This document shows, piece by piece, positions 10,595 to 20,034 of a stretch of DNA of 34,531 nucleotides. Made by a program: the position numbers and the translations under genes. The stretch's first letter is position 1. Every line of letters begins with the position of its first letter. The notes under the pieces are model-generated. The model did not search any database, had not been told where the DNA came from, and saw only the letters and a list, made by a program, of their open reading frames with translations. Where the stretch lies: the NCBI GenBank assembly GCA_002077045.2, contig KZ111177.1:179262-213792 (forward strand), given 5' to 3'. The DNA is from Rachicladosporium sp. CCFEE 5018. Taxonomy: Eukaryota > Ascomycota > Dothideomycetes > Cladosporiales > Cladosporiaceae.

Positions 10595-10748
10595 TTATCC
10601 GATGCTTATCGGCAATGGGTCAACATCCTGGTGCAGATCCTTAGAATGACTGCACTTGACGGATCGACAAGCTCGTGGTCGTGCTCCGAGTGCCGGCATG
10701 TATGCAAGATGGAAGAGCAAAGGAATTGGACTGCGGGTAATGCTTATC
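10595..10748 (-). promoter_or_regulatory. GATA-factor (AreA/NreB-type) sites upstream of the NCS1 permease
   Basis: On the permease's strand, CGATAAG lies at about 10604-10610 and again at about 10743-10749, both matching HGATAR. A weaker GGATAAG lies at 10594-10600, next to the first. Paired GATA sites 240-400 bp upstream are typical of fungal nitrogen-source permease genes under AreA/Nit2 control. Function is inferred from the motif only. Confidence 0.42.
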
Positions 10749-10799
10749 GCGACGTTGACCTGCCTGATGGAGCCATAGATTTGCAGTAAGCAAGTCCGG

Positions 10800-11068
10800 G
10801 CTGAATAATCAGCTTGTCGCCGGGTTTAGGTCCAACATACAATTCCGCAGCCTCTGATATGGAACTCTTGGGTAAGGTAGTCTCGGAGGTACAGGGTTCC
10901 GAGGGAACTGTTTCCAAGTACAGTCCGGCCATGAACTATCGATTCCAAGCTGCGAGGGACTCGCAGCGACTGGCGGCAGAGTGACCAGGAAATGCCACCA
11001 GAGTGAATGGCTCGAGAGTCGTCGAGCCGGTAGTAACACAATTGAAGAGCCTCTCAGTATCAGAGGCT
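10800..11068. other. Cluster of perfect short hairpins in the permease-ADA1 intergenic region
   Basis: Three longer inverted repeats lie within 120 bp. An 8-bp stem with a GGA loop spans 10949-10967. A 7-bp stem (GGCTCGA/TCGAGCC, 6-nt spacer) spans 11009-11028. A 7-bp stem (AGCCTCT/AGAGGCT, 7-nt loop) spans 11048-11068. Two 5-bp hairpins lie upstream at 10800-10813 and 10896-10908. The role is unknown. The same array is at 12365-12633 plus 10 kb in copy 2, that is 22365-22633. Confidence 0.5.
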
Positions 11069-11415
11069 ATTCTCTGGCGATGTGATGTAGTCCGATTGCT
11101 GGAGACGTAAGTGGCAGCGTGAAGGGGGCCCGAGTCAGATGTACTTCGACATCAGATCCTGGGGCTCTGCGGAACTTCCCGGCACCCCGCGACTTCCATC
11201 TTGGCATATGGTGATCACCAGCGACATATCAGTACAGTAGGGCCATGCGCTTTGCTCCTAATTGGCGTGAAATCTGACCAGTGTTGCTGCGGGCATATCC
11301 ATACCGTAACGTGCACAAGTTGCTGAGCTCACTCCACGCGGCAGGGAGGGTAACGCGCATATGCATACCTCACCAGCCCCGTAACCTCCGCCCTGAGGGA
11401 GCAACATAGTACACC

Positions 11416-12757
11416 ATGAACCCCGCCGATCTCGCTATCAATACTTCGCCTACTCTCGCAAACAAGACGCCGACCAGCGCCCTGCCAAGTGCACTCAAGA
11501 ACGGCAAAGTCCCAGTCCCGCGCATCGATCTCGAGCCTCTCTACACCAACCTCAAGGTCGCGCTCGGGGAGCAATGGACCGACTACAAGGCCGCCGTCAA
11601 TGCCTTCGTACTGGGTACAGGTCGCACCTCCCTCATTCGTCTGACCACCGCTGACCGTCACGTGCGCAGGCAACCTCTCCCAACCCGAGCTCACCTACGT
11701 CCTCGCGCCGCTGCTCTCCCCCATCCCCTCCGTAATCCCCGCGTCCAACTTCGCCGCTCCGCCCGTGTCACTTCTGTCCCTCCACAACACCCTCATCACC
11801 TGTCTCTATGCCAACGTCCAACGCGACGCACCACCCACAGAAGTCGCGCCATGGGTTGTCGCGACGGACAAACCTGCCGCGGGCACCAAGACTGCCGGCG
11901 CAACGGGCACGAACGATGCGACGGAGGAGCGGCTGAAGAGGGAGGTGATGAGTCTCCATGCACGGGATCGACGGAGAGTCAAGGCGCTGAAGGGAGAAGG
12001 GAAGGTCGGGCAAGACGCTGCTCTGAAGGAAGTGCTGGAGTACCGTCGGGAGCTTGAGGTCGCCCAGCCTGAGATTGCGCCGCCCACTGGAGGAGGACTG
12101 GCGAAAACAAATTGGGATCTGGAGATCAGACGGAAGTATGCGCTGCCGTTTGCTGCCGAGACGTTGGAGTTCCCGAGCATGGAGAACGTGCTGAATCGCG
12201 TGGAGCCGATATGCTATGAAGAAGGCTTGTCGGGTGGTGCTGCAGGAGTTGCACAGGGCATTGCAGAACTGGTGGAGCAGGCGACTGAGGCGTACTTGAA
12301 AGATGTCATCGCGCGGCTTTGCGCACACTCAAAATCGAACGTCGAGGGCGGTATCATCACTGCCAAGCACCGACGGCAGCTCAAGAAAGAGGAGCAAGAC
12401 GTTGAGCGTGGTGTGCTGCAACGGAACGCCGCCGGTTTGCTACCGGCTGAGGTTGAGCTCTCGCTCCGACACGAACCGCTGGACGCAAGTGACCTGCGAC
12501 TGGCACTGCAGCTCGGCAACCGGCATCTGAAGTCTGAGCCCTTCCTCGCCGAGTCTATGATAGCATCGTACTACCCATCACCGCCAGACTCCACAGATGG
12601 CGCTAGCCCATTGTCCAGACCACTCACGAACGGTATCACTAAGAGCAATAGTACAGCGATGGACATTGACTCCGATGACACCAGCTGGCAAGGTAGCGGC
12701 AAGGCCGATCTAGACGGCTTGATGAGCGAGCTAGACGACTGTCTGGCTGTGGGGTAG
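11416..12757 (+). CDS. HFI1: SAGA coactivator subunit Ada1/Hfi1, copy 1
   Basis: Two exons: 11416-11614 and 11670-12757. The 55-nt intron has donor GTACAG, branch CTGAC and acceptor GCAG. Product 428 aa. RIDLEPLYTNLKVALGEQW followed by YKAAVNAFVLGNLSQPEL (about residues 37-73) is the N-terminal signature of fungal Ada1 (SAGA-Tad1 domain). A basic/acidic linker follows (about 150-210). A histone-fold-like region carries the VIARLCAHSKSNVEGG segment, and the tail ends DLDGLMSELDDCLAVG. Ada1 pairs with Taf12 and holds the SAGA histone acetyltransferase complex together in the nucleus. The ATG at 11416 is the first in frame. After the TAG the same frame stays open to 12991 (see findings). The protein is identical in copy 2. 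It is divergent from the permease. Confidence 0.9.
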
Positions 12758-13416
12758 AGCCCCGCAGCTCCAGGAGCAATCTATCCTGATGCACAAATGC
12801 ATCCCGATGCAGAACTGAACACGAACTCTTTCACGAACGGGGTCCGCAGACCAGCTGACTGGGACAACGAAAGATGGCGACGATATCAGCTTCATGAAGA
12901 GCAGCGACTCAGACTGGGATGTAGTGTGGCGGAGTACCTGGTGCATCCGCAACGACTGGTGTTTCGGGAGCGGAGGATGAGGTTAGAGTAAGGGATCGCG
13001 ACTCTTTGGAAAGTCGGGCGCATTGGACGGTGTTCGAGATACCCTGGGCATTACTGTTGGGACACTGGCGTTCTCATGAGGACAGTCGGATTTGGTCTGT
13101 ATAGCGAAAGTAATGGAGTGTATCATAGCTGATGTACAGTGTACGACTTTACCTAGCGTTTAGCCGTAAGATTGGTAAGTCAATGGCTTCAATCCGCAAT
13201 ACCCGCTATATTACGACAGGTCTCAACGAAAGGGCGTGCAATGGAACGACAAACGTTGCCCTGCCAAGCTCGACCCCGCTCTTGATCGTATATGACTCTA
13301 AAAGAGAGCAGGATACTGACAAATGTCAAGCCCTTGGTGAACGAGCAGCCAACCCTCAAGTCCTCCCCCAACCACGGGGCATAAAGCCTACTCGGACCGC
13401 AGACAGAAGCGCGAAC
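12758..13416 (+). other. Intergenic region ADA1-nitrilase (copy 1), with in-frame open extension
   Basis: 659 bp. Bases 12758-12991 are open in the ADA1 frame (78 codons to TAA), with an ATG at 12797. The 64-residue stretch from that ATG is rich in Arg, Glu and Trp and matches nothing I know. The rest, 12992-13416, shows no recognisable element. Confidence 0.45.
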
Positions 13417-14809
13417 ATGGCTTCAACCTCCTGGCTTCCCAAAGTCCGCGTAGCTGGTACCAAGCTCCCCCATTGACCTCCCACACTCTTCCAGTGCACG
13501 TCGGCTAACTTAAAGCACTAGCTTGTAACGTCTCCCCCATCTTCCTCGACACCGCCGCCACAGTCCAGAAAACCATAGCCTTGATCCGCGAGGCAGCAGC
13601 CAACAAAGCCGACCTCGTCGTCTTCCCCGAAACGTAAGCCCTCCCCCCTCCGGTCCCTGGGCCTCCACACGACAGACCCACTCACCACCCATGCAGCCAC
13701 ATCCCCGCCTTCCCCCTCTGGGCCGCCCTGTCAGCTCCAATAGCAAATCATGCCCTCTTCAACCGCCTGGCGTCGCAGTCACTTCTACTCCGTGGTCCGG
13801 AGATCACTTCGCTCCGCCGTGCGTGCCGCGATAATCGGATATTCGCGCACGTAGGGTTTAATGAGAGGGCGGAGAGTAGTGTGGGGTGTATCTGGAATTC
13901 TGCGATTCTGATTGGGGAGAGGGGGGAGGTGGTGAATCATTGGAGGAAGCTCGTGCCTACCTTTTGGGAGAAGTTGGTTTGGGCACCGGGGGATGGGAGG
14001 GGGTTGAGGGTGGTTGATGGGGGAAGGGTGGGGAGGGTTGGGGGGTTGATTTGTGGGGAGAATACTAATCCGCTTGGTACGTTGTCTCATCTGCTTTCTC
14101 CTATTGCAGTGCTGTGCTCGCATGTTTCGAGGGGTGAGACGGGATCGGCGGCGACATAATGACTGACACTATGAATGAGCAGCGCGCTACAGCCTCATGG
14201 CCCAAGGCGAACAACTCCATATCTCGACCTACCCACCCGTCTGGCCCACGCACTCATATACTCCCCCATCCTCAGCGAATGCCTCGGAAGGCCAAGCGAA
14301 ACAGTACCCTAACCTCTCCGCCAACTTCACCCGCACCGCCGCCCACTGCTTCGAAGCCAAGTGCTTCGCCGTGCAATGCGCCGGCTACATGGACAAGTCC
14401 ATGCGCGACCAGCTGGTAGCTCACGCCCCCGACAGCGCGGAACTGCTAGACAGTTTGACGCAAGGCGAGAGCTGTTTCGTCAATCCGAGAGGGGAGAGGA
14501 TTGGGGAGAGTATCCAGGGGCAGGAGGGCGTGGTGTACGCGGACTTGGATCTGAATGAGTGCGTTGCTCCTAAGCAGTTCCACGACGTTGTGAGTTGAAT
14601 GCATGCTTCATACTGTGCTATCAATGCCTAGGCTAATGCAAATGTAGGTTGGCGGCTACCAGCGATTCGACGTCTTCGATCTGAAGGTTGATCGGAAGAG
14701 GATGGATGCAGAGGCCATCTTTGATGGCGAGGGAGTGGAAGAGGATCATCTGAGTGATCTGCAGCAGTTGGACGATGAACTGGTCAGCTATGGTAAAGCA
14801 GCTACGTAG
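13417..14809 (+). CDS. Nitrilase (carbon-nitrogen hydrolase family), copy 1
   Basis: Five exons: 13417-13456, 13522-13633, 13697-14076, 14183-14589 and 14648-14809, with introns of 65, 63, 106 and 58 nt, all GT-AG. Product 366 aa. The catalytic triad is complete: Glu50 in VVFPETHIPAFP, Lys135 in HWRKLVPTFWEK, and Cys170 in GGLICGENTNPLARY. The C-terminal GGYQRFDVFDL matches the position of the GHYSRPDV-type strand of nitrilases. These enzymes hydrolyse organic nitriles to carboxylic acid and ammonia in the cytosol. Aliphatic or arylacetonitrile specificity cannot be decided. The first exon codes only 13 residues, and the join restores the first beta strand (RVAACNVSPIFLD). It is convergent with the ammonium transporter. 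Exon 3 is very G-rich near 13988-14045. The protein is identical in copy 2. Confidence 0.9.
13988..14045 (+). other. G-quadruplex-prone G-run array inside nitrilase exon 3
   Basis: At least eight runs of three or more G, separated by 1-7 nt, lie on the coding strand. They form two potential four-run G4 units (about 13988-14010 and 14018-14045). They encode Gly/Arg/Val-rich residues just before the catalytic Cys. The same array is at 25553-25610 in copy 2. Confidence 0.55.
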
Positions 14810-15232
14810 TAGGGGGAGAGAGCGAGTCGTGTCGCTGTCTCGTCGTTGCGGCGATATGCTTTGGCTGGACTCATAAGATGAACGATACAAAGCCCAGTCA
14901 GTAATGAACTGTCAAGGCGGTCATGTCGTGCGCCAGTCTGTGGACGATAGTACAGGCGCATAAGGCACGTTTGCTGGCGGCACTTCTGTACATAGCTGGA
15001 TAATATTGAGTGGTTCGGCTCAACGATATGTCAGAATGATGACAGGCAGGGATCACTTGCAAACCCTCGAACGAGCAGGAAAGCGGTGAATCGAGGATGT
15101 GGTTGCAGCAAACAAGTCTCAAATTTGGTATATCCACACAAGATCTCTATCGCTCACAGACTCGGACAGTAACCCATCGGTCCCACTAAACAAATTGTCC
15201 CCAGAGAACACCATTTACAGCACCACAACCCC
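14810..15232. other. Convergent 3' intergenic region nitrilase/ammonium transporter (copy 1)
   Basis: 423 bp between two converging stop codons. It should hold both 3' UTRs. I see no further gene or repeat in it. Confidence 0.6.
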
Positions 15233-16915
15233 TCATTGGTGGCCCTCGGCGTTCTTCTCGCGCTCGACCTTCTCCATAGCAACGCCGTGCCTGTCGCCCT
15301 GCGCTACAGGTCCGTTGTGGTCGCCACTGCTCTCACTAGGCTCCTTGCCCTCCAGCATCTGGCTGTGCTGGTGGATGCCGTGTCGCTCGCCCATGGGGAT
15401 CTGGTGGTCTTGAGCGTCGGGCTCGCCCTTCGCGGGTGTCCATGCGAGGTAATCACGGCGCACCTCCACGTAGTCGTACGCGAACTCGCCGAGCTGGTCG
15501 TCATCCATACCCAGCAACTCAGCCTCCTCAGAAGCGCGGAGATGCAGGCCGGGTATGAAGTTGATGCCGTAGGCGAGAAGAGCAGAGATCGCAAAGGCGT
15601 ATGCGGAGCAAGCGATCACGTAAGCGAATTGAATGTAGAGTTGCTTCCAGTTCTTGTCGAGCCAGCCGCCTGGGTAGACGCCGCCGTTGACGCCATCGAG
15701 CCCGATGATGTAGTTCGCGCCGAAGAGGGCGTTGAAGATGAGACCAATCATGCCGGCGATACCGTGCTCGGCGAACACGTCCATGGCGTCGTCAATCTTG
15801 ATCCAGTACTTGATCTTTGTGCTGAAATTGCACACGACGCCGGTGACGATGCCGAGGACGACGGAGCCCCAGGGAGTGATGAAACCGGATGCTGGCGTGG
15901 CAGCGACGAGTCCAGAGATGGCACCGGAGCACCAGCCGACCATGGACCATTTTCGCGCAAGGCGCCAATCGAGAAGCGTCCAGGTCATGGCTGCGAACAT
16001 GGCAGTGAGGTTGGAGTTCCAGCACGCCATTGTTGCGCGGAGGTTGGCGCCGAAGGACGAACCGCCGTTGAAGCCGAGCCAGCCGAACCACAGGAAGACG
16101 GTGCCGAGGGTGATGAGTGAGACGTTGTGGGGACGGAAGTTCAACATCATCTTCTCTTGACGGCGACCGAGCACCATAGAGTAGGCGAGAGCGGAAAGAC
16201 CAGAGCCAATCTCGACGGGTCCGCCACCGGCGTAGTCGAGCACGCCCCACTTGAAGGCCCAGCCGTTGATGTTCCACACCCAGCAGGCGATCGGGCAGTA
16301 GACGATAGTTGCCCAGAAGAAGGTGAAGACCAGGAAGGGGATCAGGCGACCGCGCTCGGCCACTGCGCCAGCAACGATAGCAGCTGTGACGGCGCAGAAT
16401 TGCATCTGCCGCTTTTATCAATGTGCGCACCTCGTATAGTCAGTTATTCGAAACTCACCTGGTAGAAGGCGTATAGCAGATCCGGAATCAAAGGCGAACC
16501 TGGACTAGGCGCACCGAGCGTGTTCATGAGTCCGAATTTCTTCAAGTCACCAATGAACCCGTTCGTGGCGTACTGGCTGAATGCCAAAGAGTATCCCCAG
16601 AAGTACCACTGGAATGTGATGATCGAGAAAGAACCCATGCAAGCCCAGATCATGCTCAAAGCCGACTTTCTGCGCGCGAGTCCAGAGTAGAGGAAGCCAA
16701 GACCTGGTACCATGACCAGCACCATTGCCGAAGCAATGATAATGTACGCCTGGTCACCTGATTGATACCATTGGTTCAAGTTCTCAGTGTCTGTAGTATT
16801 GGTCAGCTTGCGCTTCTCGGTGGCAGTTCGTGATGTGTGCCATACTGGAGTCACCACCAAGAGCCTCATTCGTGCCATTGAACGTCGTCGGCGCGCCAAC
16901 CCATGAGTACGACAT
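15233..16915 (-). CDS. Mep1/3-type ammonium transporter (Amt/Mep family), copy 1
   Basis: Three exons on the minus strand: 16915-16846, 16790-16459 and 16405-15233, with introns of 55 and 53 nt. Product 524 aa with about 11 membrane segments. The N-terminus MSYSWVGAPTTFNGTNEALGGDS is followed by TENLNQWYQSGDQAYI and the VPGLGFLYSGLARRKSAL helix. At the first twin-His position the protein has Glu199 (GGGPVEIGSG); the second is His348 (FAEHGIAG). That combination is known from the Mep1/Mep3 branch, as opposed to the Mep2 sensor type with His-His. The acidic/His-rich cytosolic tail is about 100 residues. It imports ammonium at the plasma membrane. The ATG is only 32 bases from the N run, so the promoter is missing here. 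The donor base after exon 1 differs from copy 2 (GTATGG versus GTATGA) but both are usable. Confidence 0.92.
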
Positions 16916-16947
16916 GATGTCGGTTGATTATGCTCCTTCGATTTTTC

Positions 16948-17047
16948 NNNNNNNNNNNNNNNNNNNNNNNNNNNNNNNNNNNNNNNNNNNNNNNNNNNNN
17001 NNNNNNNNNNNNNNNNNNNNNNNNNNNNNNNNNNNNNNNNNNNNNNN
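16948..17047. other. Assembly gap of exactly 100 N
   Basis: A run of 100 N, the conventional placeholder for a gap of unknown length. It separates the two copies: the left copy ends and the right copy begins exactly at its edges. Confidence 0.98.
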
Positions 17048-17719
17048 CTCCGCGACCAAATCGTCGCAGTCCTCCTAGCCGGCCGTGACACCACCGCCGT
17101 GACGCTCTCGTGGCTCTTTTACGAGCTCAGCAAGAATCCCAAAGTAGTCGCCAAACTCCGGCAAGAGATCTCCACGCACGTCGGCTTGTCCACAGACAAG
17201 ACACCGTCATACTCCGATCTGAAGAATATGCGCTATCTCCAACACACCCTCAACGAGATCCTACGCCTCTACCCCGTAGTACCTTACAACGTCCGCGTAG
17301 CCCTCGAAGACACCACGCTCCCCCATGGCGGCGGACCAGACGGCTCCGAACCCATTGCCGTCCTCAAAGACACACCAGTCGGCTACAGCACGCTCGTAAT
17401 GCAACGTCGCCCGGACGTCTACCCCACAGCCTCCACCGAGTTCCCGCACTATCTCGAATTTGTTCCTGAGCGTTGGGATACCTGGCAGCCGAAGCACTGG
17501 CAATACGTACCTTTCAATGGCGGCCCGAGGATTTGCATTGGACAGCAATTCGCGCTTACGGAGATGGCGTACACGGTTGTGAGGATCTTGCAGCGATTTG
17601 AGAGGATTGAGGAGAGGGGTGATGGGTTCCCGGGGATGAGGACCGATATTGTGTTGCAGCCGGCGAGAGGGGTGCATGTTGCTTTCTTTGAGGGGGAGAA
17701 GGCGCGAGTGCGTCGATGA
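17048..17719 (+). pseudogene. Cytochrome P450, copy 2: 5' truncated by assembly gap
   Basis: 223 codons, open from the first base after the N run and starting just before the I-helix (LRDQIVAVLLAGRDTTA). ExxR, PERW and the FNGGPRICIG heme loop are present. The first 320 or so codons, including the membrane anchor, are absent because the contig begins here; this is truncation by the gap, not proven gene decay. Copy 1's stop TGA (6136-6138) reads CGA here, so the frame continues RVRR to TGA at 17717-17719. A Cys in the copy-1 tail (VACFEGEKA) is Phe here. Up to the base matching 6075 the two copies look identical. Confidence 0.85.
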
Positions 17720-17815
17720 ACGGATGTGACCTGATCTGAACTACATGGTAGGACAAGGCGCATCTGGGATGATCTTAAAAGGAAATTTTGCACATATGAC
17801 TTTACTGTAGGGCTC

Positions 17816-19229
17816 TCAGATCAGCGGGTTCGCCTTGTCCACCACCATCGGCGGCAACATCCCGATCTTCTGAAACTCCCCATACGCCAAGAACAGGCTC
17901 TCCAACGTATCTACGTGCCCCGTCCACCCAAAATATCTCGCCTTATTCATACTGATCTGCAGGACTCTGGCCCACGCAACCGCTTCCCCAAAGGAGAAAT
18001 TTGCCTCGATATCCTCGAAAGGATTGTGCGTCACGCCCTCCTTCTTCACGATCTCCTTCCACGCCGCCTGGTTTTCTTCCTTACCCGCCCACTGCGAGAG
18101 CGTGAAGCTGAAGCGCGGTTTGAGTGGGGGACCGTAACCGAGAGGCGTAGGCACATCACCCGGATCGATGGTCGTGAGTTTGCTCTCATCTAGCTCAGGG
18201 CCGGAGCCCGCTTCAGCGCCGTACCACCGCGCCAGCTCCGGCCACAAGCGGTTATTGGGTAACGGAGAGTCATCACTAGCGTTGAAAGTCTGGTTCGCGC
18301 ACTTCTCTTCCAGTACCGCCCATTCGCTCAAGTAGCCGGTAAGCTTCGCGGAAGAGTGCGTGTTGACGCCCATCCAGGAGTCGTAGTCGCCTGGGAAGTG
18401 GAGGGGCTCATGCTTGTGGGCTTGCACGGCGGCGTAGACGGCTAGGGGGTGCAGGGCGTTCATTGCGGCGTTGTTGACGGCGCCTATGATCCAGGCGGGG
18501 ACGATGACGTTCCATCTTGTCTTGGGGTGGTCTCTGGAGTATTGGTGGAGAATGTCTTCCTGACTGTATAGGCGTCAGCTCGGTTGAGGCGGGTAGAGGA
18601 GTGGAGATAGTGCTTACGGGTAGTAGAAGTTTGGCTCGAGATCGATACGAGGATCGGACTCGACGTGTGGTGTGCGTGCGGGACCCAGGTGTACACCGTA
18701 GGTCTTCGCCCCGATCTGGAGCAGGATTCGCGACGGCTCGATGTCCGCCTCTGGAAGGGCCTCGATGAAGTTCCGAAGGAGCGCAGCTATGCCCCTGTCA
18801 GTTCTGTTGCCAAATGATCAATAACACCACATCTTCAGACTTACAATTCACATCCACCATCGCCTCTGCAGTTGCGTTCTTCGGCTGCGCATACGAGTAA
18901 AAGAACACCGCATCAGCCGTGACGCCCTTCGCCTTCAACTCCTTCGCGATCTCCTCCGGTGAGCTCAAGAAATCCAACGCTACGTGCTCGACTCTCGCGC
19001 GCTGCTCAGCAGGAAGCAACGCCATCATTTCCTCTGGCGGAGGGCGCCGCGAAGCAGCCCAGACTTTCTTCCAGCGCTGCGGCGCCTCGAGCAGCACGCG
19101 CATGGTGTGGAAGCCGGAGATGCCATTGGCGCCGGTGACGATTGCTGTAAGGTCCTTGAGGTCTGGGGAGAAGGTGGGCAGGGATTTGAAGATGCCTTTG
19201 GTGTGGAGGGGGTAATCTGAGGAAGACAT
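17816..19229 (-). CDS. PRISE-like enone reductase, copy 2
   Basis: Exons 19229-18845, 18786-18618 and 18563-17816; 433 aa, with the frame intact. Intron 2 is one base shorter than in copy 1. Twelve residues differ from copy 1. One is Lys141 to Glu. Five are packed into residues 191-201 at the start of exon 3 (Tyr to His, Cys to Ser, Lys to Arg, Glu to Lys, Lys to Arg). Six more are in the C-terminal half (such as Arg236 to His and Ala268 to Val). The Rossmann loop and the Lys156/Tyr183 region are unchanged, so both versions should fold and bind cofactor. This is the most divergent gene of the duplicated block, while its neighbours ADA1 and nitrilase are identical. Confidence 0.85.
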
Positions 19230-20034
19230 GATGGGAGAAATAGGAATTGCTTGCGAGCGGTGGAGGGAGAATGATATTTCTCAAGCATCGTACTTATACT
19301 GCGCTCGACAGGAGACGTCCTCGACATCTCTTCTCTACGTTGGTCATCGTCCCGCTATGCAGCCGGTGGTGGTCGCACAGCTTGGTCATCATCATGCCAC
19401 CCTCAGGAACAGAGATGTCGTTCTCCAGGTCAGTAGTGATGTCCATGCGAATATGTGGTAGTAGTCGTGACAAAGATGATATTTGCATTAACTGTGCCTG
19501 CGCCAGCGTCACCGAGATATGCAGCTGGGTTGACAAATTGGCGCTGGGTCGCAGGCTTGGCTGCCGCATTGGATGCCTGGATGTAACAAAGGGTATTGGC
19601 GACGGCTTAGGATCCGATGATGTCCCTGCGTGGTGGCATCCCAACACAAAGAGTTTGGCCATCTGGAGGAGAAGCTTCGGATAACGGGGCCGCGAAGGGA
19701 AGCACAGAAGATGCCATCGAGGTACTTCGAGGGCAACGTATATCAATGCTGACTCACCCTTGCTGACCAACACTTCAGATAACGTAGGACACGAAACGAA
19801 CTCTTACCTGGCAAAACACAGACCTGTAGGTGCAAGATCATTTAGATCTCACCACCGTACGGTGTGAGAGCTTGCTAGCTCGATAAGTCCTCGTAAAGAG
19901 CCGATGAGGATTTCAACCGCACTGAAGCAAAATTCAGCACCCTTTTCTCGGCGGCTGTAAATACCGGTGGGAGCTAGCGCGGTGTAAGCCAGTGACAGGG
20001 CTTCATTTCCATGCGCTGTAGATCGTCTCGATCA
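19230..20034. other. Intergenic region PRISE reductase-NCS1 permease (copy 2)
   Basis: Counterpart of 7662-8469, with scattered substitutions and a 3-nt deletion near 19459. The TATAAG box of the reductase is kept (about 19293-19298). No gene seen. Confidence 0.55.

Larger units (their letters stand above)
10354..11415. other. Divergent intergenic region between NCS1 permease and ADA1 (copy 1)
   Basis: 1,062 bp without a supported gene. It contains a pyrimidine tract near the permease start, GATA-type sites and a group of perfect hairpins, listed separately. Short open frames on the minus strand (10744-11041) show no known domain. Confidence 0.6.
5479..16947. repeat. Left copy of an 11.47-kb direct duplication, ending at the assembly gap
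   Basis: The sequence corresponds to 17048-28512 in the same orientation. The offset is 11569 up to about 7025, 11568 to about 7890, and 11565 from there to the end. It contains the P450 3' part, PRISE reductase, NCS1 permease, ADA1, nitrilase and ammonium transporter. The homology stops exactly where the N run begins. Substitutions concentrate at 6075-8571, with three more at 16747, 16840 and 16847; I saw none between 8572 and 16746. Confidence 0.93.

Noticed and set aside
11768..12328. Minus-strand open frames of 124-186 codons over ADA1
   Set aside because: Antisense shadows of the conserved Ada1 coding sequence.
15236..16120. 294-codon open frame on the plus strand, repeated at 26801-27685
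   Set aside because: It is exactly antisense to the third exon of the ammonium transporter, whose protein is clearly conserved; a shadow of GC-rich codons.
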